Source: Phorcus lineatus (Eukaryota; Mollusca; Gastropoda; Trochida; Trochidae). From it: DNA of 64,000 nucleotides. Shown one piece after another: positions 11,617-24,281 of the stretch. Positions within the stretch are counted from its first letter, which is position 1. Each line of letters opens with the position of its first letter. Where the stretch lies: NCBI GenBank assembly GCA_921293015.1, contig OV121095.1, positions 33,453,484 to 33,517,483 on the forward strand. The letters run 5' to 3'. Position numbers and translations under genes: made by a program. Below the pieces are notes generated by a model. It saw only the letters and a program-made list of their open reading frames with translations. It had not been told where the DNA came from and ran no database searches.

Positions 11617-12174
11617 GCTTGTGTGTTGACCTTTATGTAAATCGAACCAGACATACATCAACACCCATGATAAACTGATCATTGACGTACGCAAATATCG
11701 TTGTCTATTCAAACACACCTTGTAATATGAAAATATCAACAATCGTACTCACATTGGAATCAGACCCACGCCAAAACTCATAATTGACTCATAACTTTCA
11801 ATCGGATCGATACCCTTCCGTTCAACACCAAGCGTCAGGTGAATGTCGCCACCTGTCACCTATATACGATTCGTCTTCAGGTAAATACTAGGACAAGGTG
11901 GCTGGGCGTTTGTCATGCTTGACGAGCGGCAAACCAAACCGGTCCCGACTAGCTCCTGAATATGCAAAGTACAAAATAGTACAAAGTAAGCCCCTCAAGT
12001 AGACTTAGGGACAACACCCACTCAGGTAAAACGAAATCACCTTACAGGTAAAGACTGTCGATTCATCTCGCTGGAACCGGTGGGAGGTATATTGTCATAT
12101 GGTGTGAAACACATGCAGCTAAGGCGATTGAAAAGGCGATTTGTCTTATTGAACTGTTAATCGGACATCGATTC

Positions 12175-12464
12175 TTGTTGTGGAATTCATTCGTTATGGG
12201 TGACGATAAAGAATGGATTACTCCTCAGAAAAACACCTTCACAAAGTGGGTGAATATTCAGATCCAAGAAACAGGCCACTCTGTGTCAAACCTTCAAAAA
12301 GATTTTTGTAATGGCGTGCGTCTGTGTGAATTGGTTTCGGTCCTTCAAAACAAAAAAATCAGCAGCGTGATTAAAGAACCAAAGAACATATTTGAAATGT
12401 TACAAAATGCCCAACTGGCTCTGGATGCTATTTCAGCAGACAACGTAAATCTAGGCGGCACAAG
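12175..12464 (+). CDS. Calponin-homology domain exon, filamin-like (copy A)
   Basis: The likely start is ATG at 12196 (MGDDKEW). The exon ends at the donor GTAAGT near 12465. It encodes most of an actin-binding CH domain: WITPQKNTFTKWVN, then NLQKDFCNGVRLCELVSVLQ, then a final helix around ALDAISADNVNL. The pattern is closest to the first CH domain of filamin. Compared with copy B it lacks about 66 bp after the initiator region, and the conserved DGVRL has become NGVRL. The rest of the actin-binding domain and any filamin repeats are absent, so this is a first exon of a gene continuing elsewhere, or a stranded duplicate. Confidence 0.65.
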
Positions 12465-13704
12465 TAAGTAAATACCTACATCCGCCTTTACCTGATCATA
12501 TTTCTTTTCTTGATAGAAATACCTACATTCGCCTTTACCTGTGCTGTTTATAACATGATACCTACCTCAGACTCAGACTAGACCATGGCAAACAGCAGGT
12601 GAAATAGACACCACAGTCGATCAAAATGTCAAATTAAAATTGGTGCATGTGATGTTGCATGTTTTCTTACTAAAGCATTTTTCATTGAATTTAAGATATA
12701 TGACTCACTATTAGTTTTGTCACTTATCTCGAAAAAAACATACATTTCTTGAAGTTGATATTATACTTCAAAATTGTCAACTGCAGGGCTGCAGATAAGT
12801 TGCGTATCTGTGTAAACTACGCACGGGTAAATCATATTTACGCATTAAAAATTAAATCAATGAGTGACAAATAGAGTGACATGATATCCAGCACAAGATG
12901 CCCAGAATACGAGTCACATATAAGTTTACAGGAGTGATCCTCACTTGCCAAAATAAAGTTTCATTTCTACATGTCTGATCTTTACATTTCAAACAGTAGC
13001 CAACTTGATGCCAAACTATATGAAAACAAAGATTGCCAAGGTTATATTTCGTCCAAAGAGAAATCATTCATTTATTTACAGATTAAACGTGGAAAATATA
13101 ACCAATGATTAACATTGAAAAAGGTGCTAACTTGGAATGAAAATCTTAAAAGAATAAAACTTGAAATACTCCTAGTTTTTTTCACCTGGTAATTTTACTA
13201 CTCAATTTTCATTTAGTCAAAAAATAATTATCTTGAGCCCTAAACTGCACTTTATATATATACTTTTATATTTACGTTTTTTAAAATGTTTTTCTCCTTT
13301 TTCTTTTAAAGGTCTCTCATTGTTATTAGTGTTCTACATAAACTCGTTCAACTATAACTATCCTGAAGAGCAAGACAGGAAGAACCAAAGAATGTAAAGT
13401 GATTTGATAATAGACACTTAATTATTAATGAACTGATTTCACACTTTCTCTTCTACATAGGTTTTTTTAAACTAGTGCTTTTAAAGATTACTTACTTCGA
13501 GAAGAAAGGGTTTTTATTGGTGTTGAGAAAGAAAAAAGCAACGATGAGATTACATTACTAGTCTTGGTTCGTGAAGAATATCTGTTATGACCATATTGAA
13601 TGGATATACTTATATACTTACTTATATGTTTTAAAAAAAGATACGACTTCCAAAAAATAATAACTTCTTTTAATAATACATAACATAACATAATATACAA
13701 TATA
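12465..13704. other. Downstream flank of the CH exon (copy A)
   Basis: Intron-like AT-rich sequence shared with copy B (36248-36980 and 38777-39196) and partly with 57490-57960. It contains a donor-proximal direct repeat of ATACCTACATCCGCCTTTACCT (12471 and about 12520), cited here by its first bases only. No further exon with CH-domain character was found. Confidence 0.5.
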
Positions 13705-15600
13705 CACTAGAGTAACGAGCGTTCATTCCAAAAGCTTAAAGGCGTCCTTTCCAAGAGGAAAGAGACACCATTCCAAACTTTCCATAGAAGGAAAGAGGCA
13801 CCCTTCCACACCTTTCCAAAGGCTTAAAGAACGCCCTTTCCAAAGCCTCTTTGGAAAGAACGCACGGCAAGGGGACCTTTCTAACTAATTAGCACCTTAC
13901 CTGTCTGACCAAGAGTTATGTCCCTTTTTTCTGTTTGTCAAATTCGTCATGTTATGAATATCTTTAGAAGCTTTTCTTTAAGTTCACCTATAGTTATTTT
14001 TACATTTTGAAAACCTTTATTTTGTTTTAAAGATTGATTTTTTAAGACATGAAATTTAATTTACCTTTGAAACAGAATTAAAAAGGTTTTTCATCGCAAT
14101 TTGTTTTTCAAATGATGAATCAAATCCTGCATATTATCATTTTATTGCAGAAATTAAATAAATCATTTAAGTATTTAAGGAAAACACTTAAATGAATAAG
14201 AGATATAGAGTTTGGAAATTGCATCATTTAAAATAAAAAGTTGTTTAGAAACTTGTATGCATTTGCATCATGAAAAATGTTAAGTAACAATTTTTGGCAA
14301 TGGTTATCATTTGTTTGCAATAATTTGTTTGATTTCAAAGGTAAATGGCGACCTTTTTTAAAGTGAAGTTTGAAAGATTATCAATGACATAGTACATACC
14401 CGTTTCAATCGTCAGAAAAAGTAATCCATGAATTGTTTGCAACTTGATCAACTCCCTGAATAATCCTATTAAATTTGGGTACCTTTCCAAATGATCTACT
14501 TTTTTCAAGTGACTGTAAGCATCGATAGCATTGCAGAAGATTTCCTTCTCATTGGTTGAACGTATGTTCTACAAGTTCATTGGTTTATAATGTTTGTCCT
14601 TGTTAAGATGTACTAATTAGCTGTGTAAGAGTTATGTTAGTATGTTGACATAAGCCGCCATTTACCAAAGGGTCCAAAGCACAGGTGTGGAAATTGAATA
14701 CGTGCTATAAGGGACAATTAATTCAACAATGAAATTTGACAGGAAATAGATTTCATAATAGGCACCTGTTAATTATGACAACATTAGGACCAAGCTATGG
14801 ACAGTACGCATTGAATCTTGTCAGTGTCTTGTGATGTGCAATTGAGTCGCCACATTCTAATCTCAGCATGAAGTACATAATTTGACAAAACCAGTTTCAT
14901 AAATAAATATCAAAACTACAAAAGTTCTATAGTGTGGTGTAATTTAAGTTTTTTAATTTGGTTTTTTGAAAATTCCAAGCTTCATAGGTTCAAAAATGAA
15001 TTGGATTAAGTAAAAACTATTATGCATACAACAATGAATGATCATATAAAGTATATTTGTACTTAAATGTATGACTTCATTCATGCATGTTTATGATTGT
15101 TCGATATGTATTTCGAAGAGATATATATGTCTCATAAATTATCATTTCAGGAAAGTAAATTCTAAGGCAACATCTAGTTTGCCGATCCGTTCACTGTCCA
15201 AATTAATGAAACATTAAGATATGAGTATGTAAATTGCAACTTATTGTATAATTATGGCAAAACTTATGATATCAACAACAAAGGGTTGATCTAATATTCA
15301 TTGTTCATGAGCTCAACATGATAAAGAACATTTTAGAAATTGAATATAGAAACATACAATATAACGTTTGATAATTACAAGCAAAAGAGAAAAATCTTAT
15401 AAAACAGATCAACACAAATATATTATTGAATCTTACATATCCCCTATTTCAAATAATGCACCTTAGGCTTTCTGTGAGAAGAATCGCTCATTATAAACAA
15501 TATACATCTTGTTAATTTGCCTAGCCGACAATCAAGGTTGCCTCTTTGATATCGAAGTGGTAATTAACTGGAGGCGTTTAGTGTAGAGGTTGGACCAGAA

Positions 15601-15626
15601 GGGGGAGGGGGCATGAGGGGTGGGGC
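15601..15626 (+). other. Potential G-quadruplex run
   Basis: Four G-runs of 4 or 5 separated by loops of 1, 5 and 1 nt lie on the + strand inside the CACTA-like element. This is a strong sequence match to a G4 pattern in an otherwise AT-rich region. Function is unknown. Confidence 0.55.
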
Positions 15627-17607
15627 GTCTGGAAGTGACACTCGCTTGGAAGGAGCGTCTGACAGGATTGCTTTCATTGCTATTTGGCCGTCTATGCTAT
15701 AATATTCCCGCTATGGCATTGCCGAGACCTGGAGTAACGGATTATGAAGACAGAGAGATTGTTTATTAAAGTTTCACCTCAACATAAAAACGCATACAAT
15801 ACAATAGATAAAACAGTAAAATTGAGGTTGAGTTTAAGGGATTATGGGAGACAAATGTCATTAAAGTATTTACAAGAATCAAAATAGTTGCTAAAAGTAA
15901 AGGTATGGCTGTAACATTTATAAAAATAAATCTATTAAGCTAACATTAGGAATTATATAGATAAGATTGACGTTTAGAAATTGAGTTTCACTGTGAATTG
16001 AATTGTGAACTGTGAATATCATATATTAATTATAGATTTAGCCAATGATAGAGTATATATTTTATGATGAAAATATTAGGCTATTCATTATTACATTAAC
16101 AGAGTTTATCACGTTTTAATATATCAAACCCAGGAACCACATACTTGAACCAAAACTCCAATGTCCACAAAATAATTTTATAGAAAGCTCAAACGGCTCA
16201 TACATAGCTTAAAATAAAGTTTTATGAACAATTCATTTCTGTTGATAGGTTTGCTCATACATGAAACGGTATAAGATTGTTTTCTGATAATTCCTATAAT
16301 GTATCAATTCTTTTTAAATCAAAGTTAATGAAATAAGGAAATAATTTGAATTTTTGTGTCAAGATTAGAAACACCGGGTCAAGCAAAATTATCAAAATAT
16401 CAAAAATATCAAGTCTATTTTGTAAAAGAACACTGAAACAGATGTATGAAAACAAAATAATTAATGGATATTTATAATCATCTGACCATACAATATACAT
16501 ACTGATCCTACAATATGTACACATATCTATTAAAATTGGTAAATATTGTGAATAAAAGCTTCACCTCGCATATAAATAAAAAATTTGGACTTGACTTCCA
16601 TGGTGTGCTAACAGTTTAATGGATGGATGTTTAAGACAATCAACAACGGGTTTCATATCATGTTATAAGATGTCTTACATTTATTTTATTAGCTCTCCAT
16701 GCCTTGCTTCATATGTCTTTCTGTGAATGTTGTTTTAGTCATTCAACAAACGGTTTCATACAATGTGATAATGTCGCATACATTTCAAATTCAAGCTCTT
16801 GATTTTGTCAAATAATCAAGCGTCACCTCAAGCTCGCTTGTAGTGAATGCAAAAAATATAATAGACATGTATCGGACACGCCCAGAATTTAAGTTCTTGT
16901 GGACACGTAAATTAACAAAGTATGTTAAATTATCTATTAACTTGTCGAAACTATTAGTTGTAAGAGCAAATACATTTTTCTATTCATGGATATGATGTAA
17001 AGACATTTCCATACGACAGTGGCAATTTGAGCTACGAATAGAAACATTCTCAATTTCAGACGACTTCATACACAAAAGTAAACGATTTTCGTGATTTCTT
17101 CAATTACAAAGATTATTTTGAATTTATTTCACGTTTATAATTACGTGCTTCAGTTAAGTCAATGATTAGGCATATACAACAATTTTGAAAAATTCCCCTA
17201 CGCTTTGTTATTTATATCACAAATATGTTTTCATAAGTTTTTTATTTCTCTAATTCGTTCTTACGTTCTGTATCCATGTATTGTTAAATTTTGTATTGGA
17301 ACGGCGTTAAAACAGGCCAAATTAATTGTCCAAATTTCGTACGAAATAAAAATATGGTTATTAAACACTCTCCTACAATTAGATAATACGGCTTACCTTG
17401 CTAAGTAACTTCACAGGTCTCTCTGTCAACTAAGAGAGAGGATGTTGCACAATTTTACTACATGGTAATTAACCGTTCGTTAAACTGGTTGGGCGTGTGT
17501 GAAACGCAGGGAGAGAGTCAGCAATAGAAGTGACACTAAACAGACATGTTTGTCAACAAAGATTAACGAGATCACAATAAGAAGTGAATTAATATATTGG
17601 GCATACC

Positions 17608-17632
17608 CCCCCCCCCCCCCCCCAAAAAAAAA
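17608..17632. repeat. Homopolymer junction (poly-C then poly-A)
   Basis: About 17 C followed by 8 A within the CACTA-like element. Length errors in assembly are likely here. Confidence 0.8.
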
Positions 17633-18316
17633 GTGTGCCAACGGTTTCATAAAAATATAATAATATATATTAGTATTTACGTCATACTTTCTTCAGAAAC
17701 TGTTGTTAGAATAAAAAAAAACAAATTAAAATCATAAAATCATTCTCGAATATTGAAAAGGTTGGTTATTTCAATGAATGTTTTTATTCAACTAGACAAA
17801 TTCATGCTTTGGGTCATCCACATGACTACATGTATATCATGTGAACATTATTTGGAAAAAGTTCTGCCTGTTAAATTTATAAGCATGTGGACTGAAATGA
17901 ACAATTAACTATTTTCAACTGAAGACAAGTTATGATTACCCATGATAATGATTTTAAATCAAATCCTTTAGTATAAAAAAAACATGTTTGGCGAAAATCA
18001 CTACACAATATGAAATAATGAAGAGAGTCTTCATAGTTATCGCCACAAGAACAAGCTGATGTTGGAGATATAAAACGTTCATTTTATATTCATTTAGGTC
18101 GCTGCATTCAAGTCGAAGACAGCAATATAGCAATATATTATTTGACAAATTCTGATTCCTTTGCAAGTCAAGGTGGCTGTAAATATATGTCTCGTTATTG
18201 ATAATCTATATTAGAATATCAGTGATTTATATTTGGTAGGCATTGATCTAACCAACATAGGTACTTTATACAACAAAATAATCTTGATTTAGACATTATT
18301 TAAGTCAATCACTTAC

Positions 18317-18468
18317 CTCAGAATGAAGAGGGTCTCGCGTATCCAACTTGCTATCCAACAAATTCATTAACACATCACACTCTTGTTTCTTGAGCGGCAA
18401 AAAGTACACGCCCCATTTAAGAATACATATTGTAAAAGACTTCCCCTACTCTTTTCTGCAATGTTCTT
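18317..18468 (-). pseudogene. Exon-like island inside the CACTA-like element
   Basis: On the minus strand a 152-nt block lies between a good acceptor (ATTTACAG) and a consensus donor (GAG then GTAAGTGA). One frame reads KWGVYFLPLKKQECD and continues open to the donor, but has a TAG near its 5' end. A second frame is open from the acceptor but ends in a stop. I do not recognise the protein. It could be a decayed transposase exon or captured host sequence. Confidence 0.3.
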
Positions 18469-18477
18469 CTGTAAATT

Positions 18478-18765
18478 ATTGACAAAGGGACATTAACAAG
18501 CATTTAGTTAACAGTAATCCTATTTAAAACAACAAAGAGATTGACTTATTTATCTAGATCCAAGCTCACTGCTACTACGGGATTCTTCTAAAAGCTTTAT
18601 TAACAAAACAGAATTAGCAGTTACACTGCATACCCACTTTACATTAAATAAATTTTTGAAGAAGGGTCCTAAACAAGCATTTAGTTCACAATAATACCAT
18701 TTAAAACAACATCAAGATCCATCTAGATCCAAGCTACCTGCTTTTGCAGGGTTCTTAATTTCAAA
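18478..18765. repeat. Two diverged direct repeats of about 100 bp
   Basis: The blocks at about 18490-18590 and 18665-18760 share AACAAGCATTTAGTT, ATTTAAAACAACA and ATCTAGATCCAAGCT in the same order. They are an internal duplication within the CACTA-like element. Confidence 0.55.
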
Positions 18766-20361
18766 CTTGTTATCTTATATTAATGGCTAATGAAGAGCAT
18801 ATGACAAAAGTTTATCATATTAACTGTTTATATATGAAAATAACTTAATGCATTTTACTATAAATGGCTTTAATCTAAGTTTAATTGTTTATTTAGTGAA
18901 AGTGGTACCTCATCCAAATTTCTCTACCTTAAAACATAGGTCTCTATGTTTTGACTTGATACCTCAAACAAAATAGAAAAAACAGCATGTTGTTATAAAC
19001 TCAAGTTCAGAATATCGTTATATATTCCTATTTCAGAAGAAATCATATGAAATGTTTGTACTGACCTTTTTTATTTTATTTCAGCCTCTCATATGTTTTG
19101 ATTTTGTTATCATTATTTATTTATTAAGATGTATGTTCATCCTTTTCGTGAAAAAATGATTTTGAGTGGTCATTCTCTTCTTCTATGTCATCATGCATTC
19201 AATATTATTTTTTACAGTGAGTGAGTGAGCGTCAGATAATACCATTTAGCATCTCAGACCAATAAAACCTATCACACTATGACCAGTTGGCAGCTTCAGG
19301 TATTGAGCAGGTGTCAACCGTGCTGTACAAACACATGCAGGTGGCTTGTAGACAAGTGACCATGTATCAGTCTGTGTTGTCAGGACGGTGTCTCTCGTGT
19401 CTTGAAACAACAGGATACACTGCTTTACCGCATCCTGTTATGCAATGAAATCTGAGAGGTTAGATAAGAAATTATCAAACTAATTTTGCACCGGCTCTAT
19501 TTTTTTCACCTGGTCGCCATTATTGTTTGAATGTGAAAGCTGGATGTAGAGATTGTGTCGTTTATCTGTTTAGCCACTCATCAGTGATGTGTTATGTTCT
19601 GTTCTTAAGCTAAAAAGGACTTGGATATTTATGTGCTTGTGGATACATTCACTGAAAAGGTACTTTTCACATGTGTAACTGATCAACTAACACATGCTTT
19701 ATTGATATATGAAATGAAGTATATGAGGCAGCTTTTCACTTTTACTGAACTGCTTTGAATATTCGCTACTTTCAAAGTAATGCACTTTGAGCATGTATTA
19801 GTGCGTGGAAAAGTGCCATTTAACTATCCATAAAATTATTATAAAATAATTATAACAAATATGTGATACATTAAATAACTAGATAGTAAATCCCTTTAAT
19901 GACCTTTATAGACATGTGAACTATGTTATCCAATTAAATATGATACTGTTTCTTTATATATGCCACTCAACCACTCAATTTATTACATTTTGAATTACTA
20001 ACTTCATTCACAATGACTTCTTAACAACTTTTCATTTCCCTTTCCTCCTAGTTATGAATTTTATAATAATTATTGAGAATTATCTTTCCCTGGCCAGGGG
20101 AAAACACAGTTTCATGATCTCGAAATTTCATGAAATTAAATTCATAATTCAAATAAGAAGTAAGATAACCCTTTTCAACCATACTGCTTAGAATTAACAT
20201 AAGGTGCGATTTTATGCGCGCTTCATTGACTTAATAGATTTGGAAAGATAGGCAACGGAAAGGCGACCTTTCCTTACTATGGAAAGGACGCCTTTCAGTT
20301 TTTGGCAAGAACGCCTTGCCAAATGTGGAAAGTTATGGAATGAACGTGCGTTACTCCAGTG

Positions 20362-22440
20362 ATAATACAACAAAACACAACTGTTGTATACTGGCCTCTT
20401 GAGTCCTAAATTTTTTTAAATGAAAATGATCTCTTTGTGTGGCCGATTTAATGGACAAATTCGGTCAACTGACCTCATTTTGTATATCCAGCCCTGACAG
20501 TGTATGTGTCCTCAGTCGACCGATTTAATTCAGTTGACCGATTTATGTGAGGGATAATGTGAAAGGAATGAATTTAAGCTGCCCTATGGGGTTTTCCATG
20601 ACTCAAGGCTACATATTCATCTGTAGATTTGAAAAAAAACAACTCAGCCATGTCAGAATTGTTCTGGGGATTGTGCGAGACAAAACTCCTCCTGACATGA
20701 AAAAAACTCCTTAGTCATGTGAAAACTTGTCTACAATTTGAAAAAAATATATAGGAAAATACTACAATATACTAAAGTATAAATAAAGTTGTCCACTTGA
20801 TAAACATATTTATTTCATAACGTATACATGTGTATGTAATGTGTGTATTATGATATTCAGATGAAGATGTAGGAAAATAGAACAGCTCCAAACATCCACT
20901 CAATCATTCATTCATCAGAAATACATGTCATTTAGATAGTGTAATCCTAAATATAACAATGTTAAATCATTCATTCATTCATTCATTTATTCTTTCATTT
21001 CATTCATTGAAGATTAATAATTGTATTCAGTATGTAGCATAAATATAACCCAATGCAAAAAGAGTGAAAGACATATGTTTCCATATTCATTCTTATATAT
21101 GTTTTGGTGTCTGTGAAATCTTACACGATCATTCATTTGTATATAGCCAAATGTCTATTATTGTTAAACCCTGCAATCCAAAACTTCATGCTTGAGTGAA
21201 TTCATGACTTTTAGGATATTATATCCTTGGGAGCACAGGAAGTATGTAACGATACTAAGCTCTTAAGCTGTTCATGCTTGAGTGAACTTTAGACAGCTAT
21301 AAGCCTGGAGGCCAATTTGAGAGAAAATAATAAACTGGTGTACTGGTCTAGTCGACTGACCATTAGTTTGCTTTTCACGGTCAACTAGCTTTGAAAACAC
21401 ATGAAAACATTTTTTAGAATATTCACATTATTTATAAAATGGTATCTCCTTGAAAATTTGCCCATGATGAATACTGATCTTTAACTTTTTTTATTTATTG
21501 ATTTCTTTTAACATGCAGGTGTCAAGTATGACTTCATACCGATTCAATTGAAATTTAGGTTAACTGACCTATTTTGTTTATTTCGCACAGGTGCTGAAAA
21601 TGGTGTCATGATCTATTTTTAGGTGACCTCATGTCTGTTGCTGAGGTTGAGTTATAAAACCAGGCATTATAAAAGCTCATCAATTAGGATGTTGCATCAA
21701 ATACAGTTTGGACAGCTTGACCGAAGGCAACAGTTGTTTTGTTAGTTTTGTAACACTTTTCAATGACAAGATCAGTGAACATGTAAAAAGACATAATTCT
21801 ATCAAGAATATGTATCAAGCCTTTTGATGATCAATTGAATACACCTGTTACCATTGAGAACACTGACCATTAAATTTACTCACTGGTCAAAGTATGAATT
21901 TTTTAGGGCAATAAATATTCAGGATAATGAAACGACCCTAGAATCAATACCTATGGACACTGTAAGCAGATTCTGTAACATTTGCAAGTCAATGCTTGAA
22001 TAGGGTTTTATGTGCTGTCAACGTTATTTCAGCTTTTTCACATGTCATTATCTCATTGAAAATATATGAATACATCATTCATTTAACTATCATATCATTA
22101 AATGTACTTTATCTGCTTAACTAACTGCCACAAGTAGTTCCTAATTAAATATTGAGATGAATCAGTTAATATATATGCTATACATAAATTATCTATACAT
22201 ATATTGCGATTGTGTTTTCATTATAGCAAACAATAGTTCCAATGTTACCAGGGAAGCACTAATAAGTGAGTTGATGAAATCACTTGTTTGAAAACCCTTG
22301 TGTGTAACGAAGGTTTCTTAAACTATGATTTTAACTGGAAGACATTCAGTATATTGAGCCTGTCATGCAGAAATTAGACATACAACTACAAATGTATGAG
22401 ATTAGGTATGGCAACATATTTTCAATAACAGTAAAAGGCA
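20362..22440. other. Segment K, non-coding (copy A)
   Basis: Shared with copy B at 39382-41850, where a SINE interrupts it. It holds ATTC-type simple repeats (around 20970) and no recognisable gene. It may contain the eroded distal part of the Polinton, but no polymerase, protease or capsid motif is visible in any frame. Confidence 0.5.
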
Positions 22441-22599
22441 AAAAAAAGAAGAATATTAATATTCATGAAATTTATTTGCTCCGTTTCAATAAATGGCTTA
22501 TGGCTAGAAGAACTCCATGAATCTGCTTTACAAGTGTGAATATCTATTGATCCTTGGCATCCTCGGCAATTCATCTCCGGATATATCACTACCGTCACT

Positions 22600-24084
22600 G
22601 GACATTGTGTCTTCGTCATCTTCAATTAAGTCTTCTACCCATGACTTATATTTGTACAGTTGGAAAACACACTGTGATATATATTATTACTGTATACTTG
22701 CCGGAGTATTTCACATGTTGTTGGTCCAAATTGTAAGTTATACAGATAGGTTATAAATCGTGCATACATCTCTTTAAAAGCTCTCCATTTTAGCTTCATC
22801 AGTTTATCATCTATCCTTTCTTCAATTAGACCTCTTTTCAAATAAAGATGTCTTTTCTCATCCAAAAATTCTTTATTGATCTCACAGGCACGTCTCGTTT
22901 GCCTTCTTCCTCCAGATCTGATTGTTGTTTCTTTTTCTGAATACTTTTGGAAAATTCGACCATGTCATCATCATTCTCATCATCATCATACTTTTCCATA
23001 GCAGGACATTGTTTATCATGTACATTTTAAATACTGAATATTTGGCTTCAGTAGTTACATTCCTCTAAAAGAAGTGAAATCTTCCTGCTCAGATGTTCTT
23101 TTGGTTGGTATATATGGTATTCCTGGGGACTGCCTATGTTGAGAGCTTCCATTCTCTGGACACCTGGTTTTTATATGTCTCTGCAAATTACCCATGTCCT
23201 TGAAAACGGTTCCGCAGCTGTGACAAGATGGCAAATTGGAGAGGTCTTCAAGATACGTCTGCACACATTGAAGGGTAGTCTCTTTATGAGGACTGTTTTC
23301 CAAACTGCTTTCTTTATGGCATTAGGACGAAGTCTTTGATCTGTTGGTGTATCAGGTTTCAAATCAATCAAAAGGTGACCATAAGGTTGACTCATGGCCT
23401 CTTCAAACTTTTGCATGACGGGTACATTTGACGACCCAAGGTCATGATGGATTGCTGGTCCACTGCAATGTTAAACATTACTATATAGTGACAGTTTCTC
23501 CTTTGAGAAGGGTCTTTGCTGTAATATAAGTTTTGGTTGATGGCAATGACAGAGAGGTTAAGATGATGAGAACCTTCTGTAAACAGGTCTGTTATTTTAG
23601 GATCTTTACTTGCCATGGACATGAGATCATCTAGGACAACGACATTTCTCACTTCTGTGTCAAAAAAATAGTCTTGATCCAAATCAACAGGAATACCTTG
23701 GATAAACTCTACAGGAGGATACACGGATTGTAAAATAGTATCATAGAGAGGTTGCCAGCGACGATAAAGCCATAAGGTGCGTTGAGGGTAAGGTTTAATT
23801 TTTAAGTTTTCCAATATATTTCGAACCAGATAAGATTTCCCATAAGCAGTCGGCCCGGAAATGGACATCGTGAACGGATGGCGGAAAGAGAATTCTTGTG
23901 CTGGCAGTGTGTCCATAGTTCTGTGCAATTCTTGTGATAATATTTGTGACGACTCTGTCTTCAATGGTATTTCATGTTGTGATTTTGAATTTGCAAAGTC
24001 ACTGTTGTGCTTAGATCTCAGATGTCTCAACATAACATCCTTTCTTGAAAAGCCTTTCTGACAAGCTGGACATGTTGCTTCCAT
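22600..24084 (-). pseudogene. Polinton packaging ATPase with zinc fingers (copy A, frameshifted)
   Basis: The ATG is at 24084. Near residues 5-26 is a C2H2 finger (CPACQKGF...HLRSKH). It is followed by a P-loop ATPase with Walker A GPTAYGKS and Walker B VVVLDDL, then WLYRRWQPLYD and NRCHY-like sensor blocks typical of Polinton genome-packaging ATPases. Here the N-terminal finger and ATPase core share one intact 230-codon frame (23392-24084). A 16-bp deletion near 23405 and a 1-bp loss near 23320 shift the frame afterwards. Beyond them lie a second finger (CHSCGTVF...HIKTRC, C2HC) and a helical C-terminal part (22635-22865). Confidence 0.8.
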
Positions 24085-24126
24085 GATGGACTTGTGGCAA
24101 AATGGGAAGTTTATGACGGGTTATCT

Positions 24127-24249
24127 TTATCTATTAATGAATCTGCTGGCGGCTGCGGTGGTGGTGGCGGCGGTAGTTATTGTGCTGATAATGGCTGTGT
24201 TGGTTGTTTCTTGCTGCTGTTGTTGTTGTTGACAATGTGTGTTATTCAT
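24127..24249 (-). CDS. Small Q/T/A-rich ORF next to the ATPase (copy A)
   Basis: Forty codons starting MNNTHCQQ, with a poly-Gln run followed by Thr/Ala-rich sequence, lie just upstream of the ATPase start. The copy-B version (43467-43628) has 53 codons. Both keep the frame despite length differences in the repeats. It may be a low-complexity virion peptide, a lost N-terminal exon, or chance. No family is recognised. Confidence 0.3.
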   Translation of the reverse strand: MNNTHCQQQQQQQETTNTAIISTITTAATTTAAASRFINR

Positions 24250-24281
24250 ATGATGTTTTAGGTTAGTTAAGTGGTAATTAA

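Larger units (their letters stand above)
13705..20361. mobile_element. CACTA-like (EnSpm/CMC-type) element, 6657 bp, copy A only
   Basis: The left end CACTAGAGTAACG and the reverse complement of the right end CACTGGAGTAACG begin imperfect terminal inverted repeats that agree through CGTTCATTCCA (about 26 bp). A 3-bp target duplication ATA (13702-13704 and 20362-20364) is confirmed by empty sites in copy B (about 39395) and at about 57945. Both ends carry clustered CCTTTCC/GGAAAGG subterminal words (13740-13880 and 20235-20335), a feature of CACTA elements. No full transposase was recognised inside, so it is probably non-autonomous or badly decayed. Confidence 0.75.

Noticed and set aside
22960-23000. 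CAT/ATC repeat as a possible CRISPR or satellite
   Set aside because: It is a short trinucleotide run encoding the acidic linker of the packaging ATPase.
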